Origin: Archaeoglobi archaeon
GTDB taxonomy: Archaea > Halobacteriota > Archaeoglobi > Archaeoglobales > Archaeoglobaceae
Direction of reading: 5' to 3'
DNA: 48,337 nucleotides
Assembly (NCBI GenBank): GCA_029259335.1
Contig: JAPDIY010000019.1
Location: 1 to 48,337, forward strand
Part shown: positions 7,083 to 16,064 of the stretch, piece after piece
Position numbering within the stretch: position 1 is the first letter of the stretch
Layout of the letters: every line of letters begins with the position of its first letter
Notes under the pieces: generated by a model
Told to the model about the DNA's origin: nothing
The model's input: the letters and a program-made list of their open reading frames with translations, nothing else
Databases searched by the model: none
Program-made: the position numbers and the translations under genes

Positions 7083-8360
7083 ATGACCTTAATCGAGGAT
7101 GCGAGGAAAGGCGAGGTGGATGGATTTATCAAAAAAGCGGCTGAATATGAAGGTATTGAGGTTGAAAAGTTTCTCAGGTTGATCGCTCACGGTTATCTCG
7201 TACTTCCCAAGAATGTGAGGAGGGAAGACGTTAAGCCGAGAGCCATCGGTATGTTTGCATCCACGAAGGTAAATGCCAATGTCGGCACCTCCATAGATTA
7301 CGTAAATGCTGAGGAGGAGATTGAGAAGGCAATTGTTGCGCAGAAAGCCGGAGCGGATGCTGTGATGGATTTATCTTCCGGTGGTAATCTCGATGAAATC
7401 AGAAAGAAGATAATGGCGGTCACTGAGGTTCCATTTGGGACTGTTCCGATCTATCAGGCTGCGAGGGATTGCAGCAGAGTAGTTGATATGGGCGAGGATG
7501 ACTTCTTCAGGGTTGTTGAGAAGCAGGCTAAGGACGGGGTTGACTTCATGACCATCCATTCAGGTGTCAACTGGATAAGCGTTGAAAGGCTGAAAAGGTC
7601 AGGAAGATTGCTCGGAGTTGTCAGCAGGGGTGGAGCGATAATCATCGGCTGGATGCTGCATAATGAAAAAGAGAATCCCTACTACAAGGACTTCGATTAT
7701 CTGCTTGAGATTCTGAAGGAGTACGATGTGACCATAAGTCTTGGTGATGCTTTCAGGCCTGGATGTATTCACGATGCTGGGGACAGAGCGAAATATACTG
7801 AGTTCGTAATTCTTGGGGAGCTTGTTGAAAAATGCAGACAGACAGGAGTGCAGTGCATGGTTGAGGGGCCCGGCCACGTCCCACTTGATCAGATTGAAAC
7901 GTCAGTGAGAGCTATGAAGAGCGTTACAGACAATGCCCCCCTCTACCTGCTCGGTCCACTCGTTACTGACATAGCTGCGGGATACGATCACATAGCTGCT
8001 GCAATAGGTGCTGCCATTGCAGGTATGGCGGGAGCGGACTTCATCTGCTATGTCACCCCATCAGAGCACCTTGCCTTACCAACAGTTGAGGATGTCAGAG
8101 AGGGCGTTATTGCAGCCAAAATCGCTGCACATGCGGTTGATCTGATAAAAGATGGACAGAGGGAGAGAGCAAGGTTGAAGGATTACGAAATGTCTCTCGC
8201 CAGAAAAAATCTGGAGTGGGAGAAGCAGTTTGAACTCTCTATCGACCCTGAGAAAGCAAGAGAGATATATAGTAGAAGGAAATCCAAGAGCGAGGCCTGC
8301 AGCATGTGCGGAGATCTGTGTGCGATAAAGCTCGTTAAAGAGGCATTTGAGCGGAACTGA
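7083..8360 (+). CDS. thiC: Phosphomethylpyrimidine synthase ThiC
   Basis: ThiC converts aminoimidazole ribotide to hydroxymethylpyrimidine phosphate, the pyrimidine half of thiamine, by radical SAM chemistry. The 425-residue protein has the family signatures SRGGAIIIGWMLHN, LGDAFRPGCIHDAGD, MVEGPGHVPLDQI, LGPLVTDIAAGYDHI and FICYVTPSEHL. The C-terminal cluster motif is C406-x2-C409-x3-C413, one residue tighter between the last two cysteines than in E. coli ThiC (CSMCGPKFC). This is the short archaeal form without the long bacterial N-terminal extension. A TATA-like TTTTTATT at about 7051-7058 implies an almost leaderless mRNA. The 3' end overlaps the convergent kinase relic by 26 bp. Confidence 0.95.
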   Translation: MTLIEDARKGEVDGFIKKAAEYEGIEVEKFLRLIAHGYLVLPKNVRREDVKPRAIGMFASTKVNANVGTSIDYVNAEEEIEKAIVAQKAGADAVMDLSSGGNLDEIRKKIMAVTEVPFGTVPIYQAARDCSRVVDMGEDDFFRVVEKQAKDGVDFMTIHSGVNWISVERLKRSGRLLGVVSRGGAIIIGWMLHNEKENPYYKDFDYLLEILKEYDVTISLGDAFRPGCIHDAGDRAKYTEFVILGELVEKCRQTGVQCMVEGPGHVPLDQIETSVRAMKSVTDNAPLYLLGPLVTDIAAGYDHIAAAIGAAIAGMAGADFICYVTPSEHLALPTVEDVREGVIAAKIAAHAVDLIKDGQRERARLKDYEMSLARKNLEWEKQFELSIDPEKAREIYSRRKSKSEACSMCGDLCAIKLVKEAFERN

Positions 8361-9287
8361 ACTTTACTAAAGATACAATACGGGGAAATTCAAGAACAAA
8401 AACCGTACCCCTCGGCACACTCCTCTCAACCTTTATGCTTCCACCGAAACTCTCAACAAGCTTTTTGACAATATACAATCCCAACCCGCTCCCGGATCCA
8501 GTTGTGAAACCCTCTTCAAAAATCTTATCCATTACAGGTATACCCTTACCATCATCGGCAATCCTAATACGAACACTATTCTCGCTCTTTTGAATGTTCA
8601 CCTCAATTCTGCTCGCTTTTCCGTGCTTAACTGCACTTCCTATAAGATTTTCAAACACTATACACCCCCCATCATTTGCCAGAATCTCTGCATCACCTTT
8701 TACCTCGATTTTAACGTTGTATCCCTTGGCAGCTTCTTTCACCACTTCCTTAACTTTGAAAACTTTTTCTGTCCTCTTCAGCAGAGGATTCGAACTCTCT
8801 GACCTTTTTTATTATGTTCACACCGCTCCTAACACTCTCTTTAATCTTCTCAACCAATCCCCTATCATATCTCTCTTCCAACAATTCCGCGTATGCATAG
8901 AGTCTGGTGAAAATGTTCAGAATATCGTGCCTAAACATCTTGTTCAATCTTTTTCTGAAGTTCAATTCTTTTTGAGACATCGGTAAAGACATAACTTCTT
9001 CGAACCTGATCTCGATCCACTGGTATCCTCCTCCTTTTTTTACTGCTCTCACAAGCAGAGGATAGGACATCTTGTCTATCTCTCCTCTCAACGCTGCAAC
9101 AATAGTCCTAATGACCTCATCTACATCATCTGGGTTGAATAAGACTCAGGGGGTCCGTCTTTACCTTTTCGTCCTTCACACCTGTCTTTTCGAGCATTCT
9201 TTTATTTACATACACAACTCTACCCTGATCATCAAAAATAGCAATTCCTCCGGGGAGATCATCCACAACTTTCTTCCACTCTATCAC
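8335..9287 (-). pseudogene. PAS-domain histidine kinase, frameshifted twice
   Basis: Three consecutive frames form one kinase. Frame 1, from the GTG at 9287, is a PAS start (LPGGIAIFDDQGRVVYVN). After a shift near 9137-9144, frame 2 continues PAS (FNPDDVDEVI) into the dimerisation helix with the phosphoacceptor box FRHDILN. A second shift in a T5 run at 8764-8768 leads into the ATPase domain with FENLIGSAVKHG (N box), DDGKGIP (G1) and GSGLGLYIVKKL (G2). Removing one base at each site restores a single ORF of about 316 codons. It is therefore either a recent pseudogene or two base-call errors. No response regulator is adjacent. Confidence 0.75.
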
Positions 9288-9328
9288 TGCACCATTTCGA
9301 TGGTCATAAGAGATATGACTTTCGAAAG

Positions 9329-9790
9329 TTATGTAAAGGTCTTGTTAACGGCTTCCATGAGCTTAACCAGAAGCTCTACCTGTGCTTTAAGCATTTTTGA
9401 AAGGCTTAAAGCCAAGTTGTTGAGCTCGGTTGAGTTCGCTACCAGCCTATCGTAGACCCCCTTCTGTATGTAAGCAATGCCAGATGTTGCGTCCATATCT
9501 CCGAAAACAACGGTTGCGTTACTACCAAGATAGTTTATAGCAAGAGAAAAGTTCTTGAGTGCCGAAGTATTATACTTCGTGGCATCAAGTACCTCTTGCA
9601 GAACCTGTCCAAGCCAGTATACCGAAACCAAACCACCGTATGCAACCCCCCAGACGTTTGAAAAGTTCAGATTTGCACTGCTGTTTACAGATGAGTAAAC
9701 GAGAAGATTTGCAACATTTTCAAGTATCTGTAAAAGTAAATCAATACTAGCTATTATTAACTGGGCGAATTCAGACAGGGTTACTGTCAT
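9329..9790 (-). CDS. Sequon-rich hypothetical protein
   Basis: A 153-residue protein without a recognised family. It has no cysteine, a hydrophobic N-terminal helix (residues 8-31) that may act as an uncleaved anchor or amphipathic helix, and seven N-x-S/T sequons (N36, N42, N74, N80, N91, N119, N149). That density suggests an exported, N-glycosylated protein. The C-terminal third is a long helix (LNNLALSLSKMLKAQVELLVKLMEAV). A TATA-like TTTATTAT at about 9816-9823 on the minus strand puts transcription close to the ATG. It lies 41 bp upstream of the broken kinase gene on the same strand, so the two may be co-transcribed. Confidence 0.6.
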   Translation of the reverse strand: MTVTLSEFAQLIIASIDLLLQILENVANLLVYSSVNSSANLNFSNVWGVAYGGLVSVYWLGQVLQEVLDATKYNTSALKNFSLAINYLGSNATVVFGDMDATSGIAYIQKGVYDRLVANSTELNNLALSLSKMLKAQVELLVKLMEAVNKTFT

Positions 9791-9912
9791 TAAAGTTATG
9801 TTTAATCTTCGAAATAATAAATTTTTCGCATATAATCGTGTAATCCATTATTATTATGGTGACCGGAACTGCTGAATAATTGTTAAGTAACCTGTCTAAA
9901 CTCTTGTCTACG

Positions 9913-11049
9913 ATGTCGGATCCAGCAAAAATCACAGCTGATTTGATTAAAATAGACACTCGAAATCCACCCGGTATAACCACTGAAGCCGTAGAATACC
10001 TCCAAGAGCTTTTTTCGTCCTACAATACGAGAATATACAGGAAGGAGGATGGAAAGGAGAACCTCGTAGTTGAGATAAGCGAAGGAGAGCCCACTTTAAT
10101 GCTCACGTCCCACCTCGACACTGTTCCTTCTGGAGATGAGCTGCTAAATCCCGTTATCGTTAACGGCAAACTGTACGGTAGGGGGAGCTGTGATGCAAAA
10201 GGCTGTGTTGCTGCAATATGCGCAGCAACTCTTGGATTCAAAGATTTTGAATGCGGTTTAAAGCTCGCCTTTACATGCGACGAGGAGATTGGAGGTATTA
10301 ACGGACTGGGATATGTTTTTGAGAGGGAAAAGGCTGATGCCGTACTCATCGGCGAGCCAACCGGAAGTGCTATAATCGGAGCTTTGCAGGCAGCAGTACT
10401 TGCCATCGACCTTGAGTTTATTGGAGAGGCTGGACACACAGCTTCTCAGGATTCAAAGGAAGGGGCTATTTACAGAGCATCAGGATACATAGTTGAAAAA
10501 GTCGAGTCATTCAAAAGCCTTAATGGTGAATTTTCCCGCTACAAAGAATTTTTTGATCGACTGGGAATGGATTTCATAATCAAAAGCTGGCATGCAGTCT
10601 TCAACCCGTCAATGATAAAGGGAGGCATCAAGAGAAACGTTGTTGCCCCAAGATGTACCGTTGGAGCAGATGTCAGGTTTGCTCCGTGGATAAGCATCGA
10701 GGATGTCAGAAGAGAGCTTTACGATGAGAACGTTGAGTTCAGAGTTGAGGGCTTTCTTCAACCCTACGGCGTGCTGTGCGATAATGTGGGAGTTGAGGAT
10801 GACGTAGCTTTTCTTGAAATAATTGCAGAGGCGGTAAGGTTTCAGGGATTGAGCCCGAAAGCTGTTTTCTCTCTTGGCGTTGGAGATACAAGGCACGTGA
10901 GGAAACACGGCATTCCGGCATTTTACCTCGGACCGGGAGGAGGAAATATGCATGGCGACGATGAGTTTGTTTACATTGACGAACTTGAGAGGGTTTGCAA
11001 CATCTATAAAAAAGTGATTGAGCTGTTTCCAAATTTTAAAAGGTCTTGA
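9913..11049 (+). CDS. M20 family metallopeptidase (ArgE/DapE type)
   Basis: A 378-residue di-zinc amidohydrolase of the M20 family. The metal and catalytic motifs are SHLDTVP, GRGSCDAKG, CDEEIGG with the catalytic glutamate pair, and GEPTG; the lid domain contains FIGEAGHTA, and the C-terminal GGGNMHGDDEFV supplies the last metal histidine. I use the ATG at 9913, where homology to the family begins, rather than in-frame TTG codons upstream. It may be succinyl-diaminopimelate desuccinylase, since dapA and dapB lie about 6 kb away, but ArgE, LysK or carboxypeptidase activities cannot be separated by eye. The last 14 bp overlap convergent metK. Confidence 0.85.
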   Translation: MSDPAKITADLIKIDTRNPPGITTEAVEYLQELFSSYNTRIYRKEDGKENLVVEISEGEPTLMLTSHLDTVPSGDELLNPVIVNGKLYGRGSCDAKGCVAAICAATLGFKDFECGLKLAFTCDEEIGGINGLGYVFEREKADAVLIGEPTGSAIIGALQAAVLAIDLEFIGEAGHTASQDSKEGAIYRASGYIVEKVESFKSLNGEFSRYKEFFDRLGMDFIIKSWHAVFNPSMIKGGIKRNVVAPRCTVGADVRFAPWISIEDVRRELYDENVEFRVEGFLQPYGVLCDNVGVEDDVAFLEIIAEAVRFQGLSPKAVFSLGVGDTRHVRKHGIPAFYLGPGGGNMHGDDEFVYIDELERVCNIYKKVIELFPNFKRS

Positions 11050-12235
11050 CTTTACCCTCAATCACCATATCAGTGATTTTACCAACCCTTCCGAGCAGGT
11101 CTTCGGCAATATTTTTTGCAGGCCTCCCAATCTTCTGAACATCGTATCCTTTTTGAGGGATAAGCTGGATGCTCAGAGCTTTCGGTTCATTTATTGGCTT
11201 TCCTATCTGGCTTAGGATTCGGACATACACCTCCTGCACTCCTTCCACGTCTTCTGAAATTTTCCTCGCTATCATATTCGCAAGAATGTTGTAGATCTTT
11301 CCAACGTGGTTTATCGGGTTCTTTCCACTGCTTGCTTCCATGCTCATTGGTCTACCGGGTGTTATGAGACCATTGCACCTGTTTCCTCTCCCCACACTAC
11401 CGTCATCACCATTCTCCGCTGACGTACCAGTAACTGTGAGATACACGCATCCTGTCTCATAGTCGTCTGCAGTGTTGACAAAAACCTCCACCTCTCTTTC
11501 GGTGTACTCCGACGAGATCTCCCTGACAAAGCCTTCAAGCTCCTCCTTAATCGCATCGTAGTCCTTTATGCTGTCTACGTATCTGTCAACAAAGGCTGCG
11601 GCGATGGTAAGAGTTATCTTATCCTTCTCCCTCAACCCCATTACCTTCACATCCTCACCAACCGCAGGGTTCATCCTCCTGAACTCTTCATATATTCTCC
11701 TCTCAACATTGTAAACCAGATTTTCGGTCTCGGATAGGGGAGCAAAACCTATGCCGAACGATGTGTCGTTAGCAAGTGCGACCTGCCCCTTTCTCCGCCT
11801 AAAAACGTCCTGTAAATCAGTACTACCCTCACCAAGCCTGACGTTGAAAACGACGTCCAGATCTGCATCAAGGTTCTGCATGTGCTGCTTTATATAGTCC
11901 TTTGCAGCTTTGAGCGCTATTTTGTCCGCTGGAATGTACTCGCCATTGAAGTACTTCGTGGCCCTCCCGACAAGCAATACGTAAATGGGTTCTATCACCT
12001 CTCCTCCCCCGAATTGGGGGTTAGATCTTCCTGCTACAATCTGCGTCTCGTCTGTGTTGTGGTGCAGCACAGCTCCGAACCTCCTTATGTACTCCTTGCT
12101 CAGCTCTCTGCTCATGGCTTCCGCCATTCCATCAGCGAGGCTGTCAGGATGACCAATACCCTTTCTCTCGACTATTTCGATTATCTGCTCTTCAATAGGA
12201 GTATGAACCAGTTCCTCAACGTAAATGTTCGGCAT
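11036..12235 (-). CDS. metK: Archaeal S-adenosylmethionine synthetase
   Basis: This enzyme makes S-adenosylmethionine from ATP and methionine. The 399-residue sequence is the archaeal MAT type, quite different from bacterial Met[41 protein letters not shown] and [17 protein letters not shown] are typical, and the length is normal. The ATG at 12235 has a good GGTGA four bases upstream and a TATA box beyond. The gene is divergent from the LarA-like gene and shares a short promoter region with it. Radical SAM enzymes and methyltransferases elsewhere in the window would use its product. Confidence 0.95.
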   Translation of the reverse strand: MPNIYVEELVHTPIEEQIIEIVERKGIGHPDSLADGMAEAMSRELSKEYIRRFGAVLHHNTDETQIVAGRSNPQFGGGEVIEPIYVLLVGRATKYFNGEYIPADKIALKAAKDYIKQHMQNLDADLDVVFNVRLGEGSTDLQDVFRRRKGQVALANDTSFGIGFAPLSETENLVYNVERRIYEEFRRMNPAVGEDVKVMGLREKDKITLTIAAAFVDRYVDSIKDYDAIKEELEGFVREISSEYTEREVEVFVNTADDYETGCVYLTVTGTSAENGDDGSVGRGNRCNGLITPGRPMSMEASSGKNPINHVGKIYNILANMIARKISEDVEGVQEVYVRILSQIGKPINEPKALSIQLIPQKGYDVQKIGRPAKNIAEDLLGRVGKITDMVIEGKVKTF

Positions 12236-12239
12236 AGAC

Positions 12240-12275
12240 TCACCTGACTTGACCTTATGGTAGGAAATATAAAAG
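12240..12275. promoter_or_regulatory. Divergent promoter metK / LarA-like gene
   Basis: The stretch GAAATATAAAAG at 12264-12275 reads as a TATA box on both strands (CTTTTATATTTC on the minus strand). For metK it lies about 35 nt from the ATG, with GGTGA at 12240-12244 as ribosome binding site. For the LarA-like gene it would place the transcript start close to the ATG at 12299. Both uses are inference from spacing. Confidence 0.45.
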
Positions 12276-12298
12276 TTGCACTCTGGAAAAACTCTAAA

Positions 12299-13561
12299 AT
12301 GAGATCGCCTATTTTAATTATGATTGAGCTTCCGAGCAACATCTGGTATGGTGATGAGCCTCTGCGATTTGAACCACCAGAAAACTGGGATGTAACTGTT
12401 TTCAGGATGTCTGGCGACACTGCCCCCTCAATCGGCAGAGAAGAAATACTGAAGAGATTGAAAGATCCGATTGCATCAAAACCGCTATCGAAGCTTGCTG
12501 AGGAGAGTAAAGAGGCTGTGATAGTTTTCGATGATATGACGAGGCCGACGAGGCTTGAGGAGATAGCCAGATCTGTTGTTGGTGAGCTAAAAAAAGCTGG
12601 TGTGTCGGACGAGAACATTGTTTTTATTTGTGCAAATGGTGCCCACGGAACCTATGACAGAGAAGATTTTGCGAAGAAGCTCGGTGAAGAGACTGTAGAG
12701 AGCTATTCTGTTTTCAATCACAACCCCCTCACAAATCTGGAGTATCTGGGAGAGACTTCAGCAGGTACTCCAGTTGACATAAATGCTGAGGTGATGAGCT
12801 ACCGTCTAAAAATCGGTCTGGGGTGCATACTTCCCCACCCGCAGTTTGGATACGGTGGTGGAGCAAAGATTGTTCTTCCGGGTGTTGCTGGAATAAGAAG
12901 CATAATCTACAACCATGGAGTTATCGGCGGATGGAGTGCGGCGATGAGCATAAGAGAATTGCATCCGACCTGTCAGATGGCTTATGGAAGGGTAAATGAG
13001 GAAAATGCATTGAGAAGAGATGCCGAAGAGGCTGCAAGGATGGCAAAATTCGACTTCATTGTCAATACACTCGTGAACACAAGGAGGGATAACACACATG
13101 TATTTGCCGGGGATGTTGTTGAAGCTCAGAGAAAAGGTGTCGAGGTTGCGAGAAGCCATTATTCGACTCAGATATCGATGGATTTTGATGTTGTTATATC
13201 GAATGCATATTCAAAGGCGAGTGAGGCTGCCATCGCCACGTGGACATCCCTCTGCCTGAAACAGGGTGGAACCCTCGTCATCGTCTGCAACTCAAAGACG
13301 GGGCAGATAAGCCACTACGTCCACGGGAGATGGGGGATGCGAAGAAAGGGCGGGTTCCTATATCTTCCACCTCCTGAAACCCTGAACAGGGCAGGAAAGG
13401 TCGTGTTTGTATCCAAATACCAAGAAAAGCAGCCATGGCTTGAGGTTTATGACGGTAATGTCGTAAAGGTGAGAACTCCAGAGGAGATGATTGAGGAGAT
13501 AGGAAGAGATAAGCTGAAAGTTGCTGTGTTCCCTGATGCCACCATACAAAAACCGTTTTGA
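12299..13561 (+). CDS. LarA-like (DUF2088) protein
   Basis: A 420-residue member of the nickel-dependent lactate racemase (LarA) superfamily. Family landmarks are FDDMTRPTR, the CANGAHGTYDRED segment that corresponds to the catalytic GTHR region, and PHPQFGYGGGAKIVLPG, which matches the H-(F)GYSGG-K-LPG loop holding the pincer-cofactor lysine in LarA. The GTHR arginine is replaced here by glycine, so racemase activity is uncertain and another 2-hydroxyacid may be the substrate. No larB, larC or larE is nearby. I chose the ATG at 12299 because of TATA spacing; the ATG at 12320 (MIELPSN) is an equally good alternative. Confidence 0.8.
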   Translation: MRSPILIMIELPSNIWYGDEPLRFEPPENWDVTVFRMSGDTAPSIGREEILKRLKDPIASKPLSKLAEESKEAVIVFDDMTRPTRLEEIARSVVGELKKAGVSDENIVFICANGAHGTYDREDFAKKLGEETVESYSVFNHNPLTNLEYLGETSAGTPVDINAEVMSYRLKIGLGCILPHPQFGYGGGAKIVLPGVAGIRSIIYNHGVIGGWSAAMSIRELHPTCQMAYGRVNEENALRRDAEEAARMAKFDFIVNTLVNTRRDNTHVFAGDVVEAQRKGVEVARSHYSTQISMDFDVVISNAYSKASEAAIATWTSLCLKQGGTLVIVCNSKTGQISHYVHGRWGMRRKGGFLYLPPPETLNRAGKVVFVSKYQEKQPWLEVYDGNVVKVRTPEEMIEEIGRDKLKVAVFPDATIQKPF

Positions 13562-13642
13562 TTTTTAATTTTCTTTTCAGAATATTAATATACCTAAAAA
13601 CTTTCAGTAACTACCTTTAAAAATTAGTTGAGGTGGGAAAAA

Positions 13643-14149
13643 GTGGATGGTAAAATAAAGACGGTGCTGCTTTTGCTCGTTTTAACGAGCGTTTTGCTTG
13701 CAGGTTGTAGCGGGGGGCAGCCAGAGTCAGAAGGAGAAGGGGTAGGCGCAGCAGAAACAACTCCAACTGAACCGCCATCGGGGGGAAGCAGCAATCCTTA
13801 CGACACGGCAAACGAGGTTTCTCCTCCGTCCGAAGCGGCCGACATACACAATATGGTCAAATCCATCCTTGAGTCCGTGTTCGGAGGAGCGAAGCTCACC
13901 GGTTACCTTTCTGGTCAGGGGACAGGAGGTAAAGGTATTTCACTTGTTTACGTCGTCAGAGATCCAATAGACTCGGCAAAAATTCAGGAACTGAAGAACA
14001 GGATAGCATCTCAGGGATATACTTCGCTATATGGTGGGATGGAAGATAACAGCTTTGGTTTTCAGTTCATGAAGGACAACAACGTTCTATTGGTCGGAGG
14101 AGAAATAGACACTCACGAAATTACTGTGGTTTGGGGACAGGGTAGTTAA
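13643..14149 (+). CDS. Lipoprotein of unknown function
   Basis: A 168-residue exported lipoprotein. The N-terminus is a short basic region, a leucine-rich core and the lipobox LLAGC, followed by a low-complexity Gly/Ser/Glu/Pro/Thr linker to about residue 55 and then a compact domain of about 110 residues. No known family was recognised. The GTG start at 13643 is preferred because GAGGTG at 13630-13635 sits seven bases before it; an upstream TTG at 13628 would include the ribosome binding site in the gene. The next gene starts one base after the stop codon, so the two form an operon. Confidence 0.8.
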   Translation: MDGKIKTVLLLLVLTSVLLAGCSGGQPESEGEGVGAAETTPTEPPSGGSSNPYDTANEVSPPSEAADIHNMVKSILESVFGGAKLTGYLSGQGTGGKGISLVYVVRDPIDSAKIQELKNRIASQGYTSLYGGMEDNSFGFQFMKDNNVLLVGGEIDTHEITVVWGQGS

Positions 14150-14150
14150 A

Positions 14151-14489
14151 ATGTCAACATCCGTGGGACTTAACGAGAACGTGGAAGGTGCGCTCACGTA
14201 TCTTCTTGGATTTATCACAGGCATAGTGTTTCTGATAATCGAAAAGGAGAGTCAGTTCGTGAGATTTCATGCAATGCAGTCAACGATAACCTTTGCCGGA
14301 TTTTGGATAGTCAGCATGGTTCTTGGCTATGCCCTATTCTTTTTCGGATGGATGCTTGCAGGGCTGGTGAACATCCTTGCCTTTATTACATGGATCGTTT
14401 GCCTTTACAAGGCATATAAAGGTGAATGGTTCAAGCTTCCTGTAGTTGGAGATATTGCCGAGCAGCAAATCGGAAAGCTCGAAACCTGA
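14151..14489 (+). CDS. DUF4870-like small membrane protein
   Basis: A 112-residue membrane protein resembling the DUF4870 family: the sequence begins LNENVEGALTYLLGFITGIVFLIIEKES and continues with VRFHAMQSTITF, the typical first helix and loop. Three hydrophobic segments are visible (about 14-32, 48-68 and 69-88). Function is unknown. It is translationally linked to the lipoprotein gene (one base between stop and ATG), suggesting that the two products act together at the membrane. Confidence 0.8.
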   Translation: MSTSVGLNENVEGALTYLLGFITGIVFLIIEKESQFVRFHAMQSTITFAGFWIVSMVLGYALFFFGWMLAGLVNILAFITWIVCLYKAYKGEWFKLPVVGDIAEQQIGKLET

Positions 14490-14522
14490 AAAATCTTTAT
14501 TTCTTCACTTTTTATTAGCATC

Positions 14523-14942
14523 ATGAAGCAATTTGATTTCCAGATCGGAAGATGCATTTTCCTCAGGCTGGATTACGGGAAGGATCTATTGGAGCAACTT
14601 TCTGAGTTTCTGGAGATGGAAGGAATCGAGGCTGCACACATCAGCGGGATTGGAGCTGTGAGAAATGCCGAAATCGGCTATTATGACCAGAAAATGAGAG
14701 AGTACGTAAAAAGGAGGGTTGAGGGGGGACTCGAGATCCTCAGCCTCTCAGGCAACGTCTCACTGAAGGATGGCAAACCCTTTCCTCATATCCACGCCGT
14801 TCTTGGCAGGGATAGCGAGATCTACGCAGGACACCTCTTCGCTGCGGAGGTGTTTGCATGCGAACTCTTTATTGCATCTCTCGACGGAGATATTCCTGTA
14901 AGGGAACTCGATGAGCTGACCGGGCTTCATCTGTGGATTTAG
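14523..14942 (+). CDS. PPC-domain (DUF296) protein
   Basis: A 139-residue stand-alone PPC/DUF296 domain protein. The family pattern is clear: a basic start, [40 protein letters not shown] with the conserved histidine pair, [16 protein letters not shown]. Such proteins form trimers with a metal site at the histidines; in plants the domain is joined to AT-hooks, but here no DNA-binding extension is present. The role in archaea is unknown. Its stop overlaps the end of the convergent pyruvate-kinase-like gene by four bases. Confidence 0.88.
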   Translation: MKQFDFQIGRCIFLRLDYGKDLLEQLSEFLEMEGIEAAHISGIGAVRNAEIGYYDQKMREYVKRRVEGGLEILSLSGNVSLKDGKPFPHIHAVLGRDSEIYAGHLFAAEVFACELFIASLDGDIPVRELDELTGLHLWI

Positions 14943-15514
14943 CGCTTGAGCCTCGGCATGCATATGATTTCCCTCACCTCCATATCGAAGAAGTTGTTCA
15001 TGTGAGCCGGCCTTATCACAACTGCCGTATCAGCACCCCTGCTCCTCCCGCCGACTGCCACAATCTCTTCAATCGGTATAGCTCCGCTGTCTGCGGCCAT
15101 CACCGCTATTTCAACGCAAACCTTCAGTCCGTGACCAAATAGAGAGCGAAGAGCTTCTGCAATAGCTTCAGTTCTGCTCACTCCACCTATCTTCCTGCTT
15201 ATACTCCTCTCAAGCCCTGAGAGGATATGGGACTGCCTCACAACTCTCGCTCCCTTTCTTTTGAGCTCCTCCTCAACCTCAGGGGGCATGGTGTTCTCGC
15301 CTTCCTTCAGAAATCCTGTGTGATACGTCACAACCACGAGCTGCATTCCTTCATCAATCATCTCAACAGCTTTCCTTGCTGTATCTCCATAGGATGATGC
15401 GACAACAATGTATTTAATGCCAAGCTCCCTCGCCCCCTCAATAGCAAACTTTAAAGTTTGCTCCGTATTCTCCCTGCCCGGTTTTTCGAAGTAAACTATT
15501 CTCTTCACCAGCAT
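14939..15514 (-). CDS. Pyruvate kinase C-terminal domain-like protein
   Basis: A 191-residue protein made only of the alpha/beta domain found at the C-terminus of pyruvate kinases, with no catalytic barrel. The start [29 protein letters not shown], the [11 protein letters not shown] loop and VVVTYHTGF are characteristic. A. fulgidus has a close counterpart (AF0103, known as a structural genomics target). The function is unknown; the domain binds a phosphorylated effector in pyruvate kinases. It is the last gene of a probable minus-strand operon starting at rps17e, 31 bp after mobB. Confidence 0.82.
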   Translation of the reverse strand: MLVKRIVYFEKPGRENTEQTLKFAIEGARELGIKYIVVASSYGDTARKAVEMIDEGMQLVVVTYHTGFLKEGENTMPPEVEEELKRKGARVVRQSHILSGLERSISRKIGGVSRTEAIAEALRSLFGHGLKVCVEIAVMAADSGAIPIEEIVAVGGRSRGADTAVVIRPAHMNNFFDMEVREIICMPRLKR

Positions 15515-15545
15515 GTTTTTTTCAGGGAGATGAAGAAATAAAAAG

Positions 15546-16025
15546 CTAAGTCATGATGCTCAGAATAAAGTCCGCAACGCTCTCAGTGTCATCCCTCCTG
15601 AACCACTTGTAACCCTCGATCTCCTCATCGCAGACCACAGCCAGAATCTTGCCCTGCTTGAAGTGCTCAACCTCTTCTGGCGTTTTCACGACAACTATTC
15701 TATCTTTTCCCGCTTTGCTGAATCCTTCAGTCAGTATGAGGTCGTACTCGTCAAGATATCGCTCGCAGATCCAGTCGAGGTTGTTTCCCTTCTCTTCGTC
15801 AACTCTTCTGATTAAGGCGAGCTTTACTGGCGAAGCCACAACAACATCTGCACCGCTCCGATATATTTTCCACGAGTCCTTTCCCTCCCTGTCTATCTCA
15901 AAATCACCGTGAGCATGCCTTTTTACCACGGCAACCCTCAACCCCTTCTCCCTTAGAATAGGAACAATTCGGGTTATGAGCGTGGTCTTTCCGCTGTCTG
16001 ATGTTCCAACTATGCTCAGAATCAT
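15546..16025 (-). CDS. mobB: Molybdopterin-guanine dinucleotide biosynthesis protein B
   Basis: MobB is a P-loop GTPase that helps MobA attach GMP to molybdopterin, supplying the cofactor of molybdenum or tungsten oxidoreductases. The 159-residue protein has the Walker A motif [10 protein letters not shown] (7-16), then [26 protein letters not shown] and LILTEGFSK, all typical of the family. Length is normal. It lies between dapB (39 bp upstream) and the pyruvate-kinase-like gene, on the same strand. In an archaeon with formylmethanofuran dehydrogenase the cofactor need is obvious, although that enzyme is not in this window. Confidence 0.92.
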   Translation of the reverse strand: MILSIVGTSDSGKTTLITRIVPILREKGLRVAVVKRHAHGDFEIDREGKDSWKIYRSGADVVVASPVKLALIRRVDEEKGNNLDWICERYLDEYDLILTEGFSKAGKDRIVVVKTPEEVEHFKQGKILAVVCDEEIEGYKWFRRDDTESVADFILSIMT

Positions 16026-16064
16026 GGAGAAAGATGGGGTAGAAGATTCATAATTCTACCGATT

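Noticed and set aside
8781-8804. tRNA T-arm lookalike (GTTCGAATCC on the minus strand)
   Set aside because: It lies inside the histidine kinase coding frame, the flanking bases do not form a proper five-pair stem, and no acceptor or anticodon arm is found around it.
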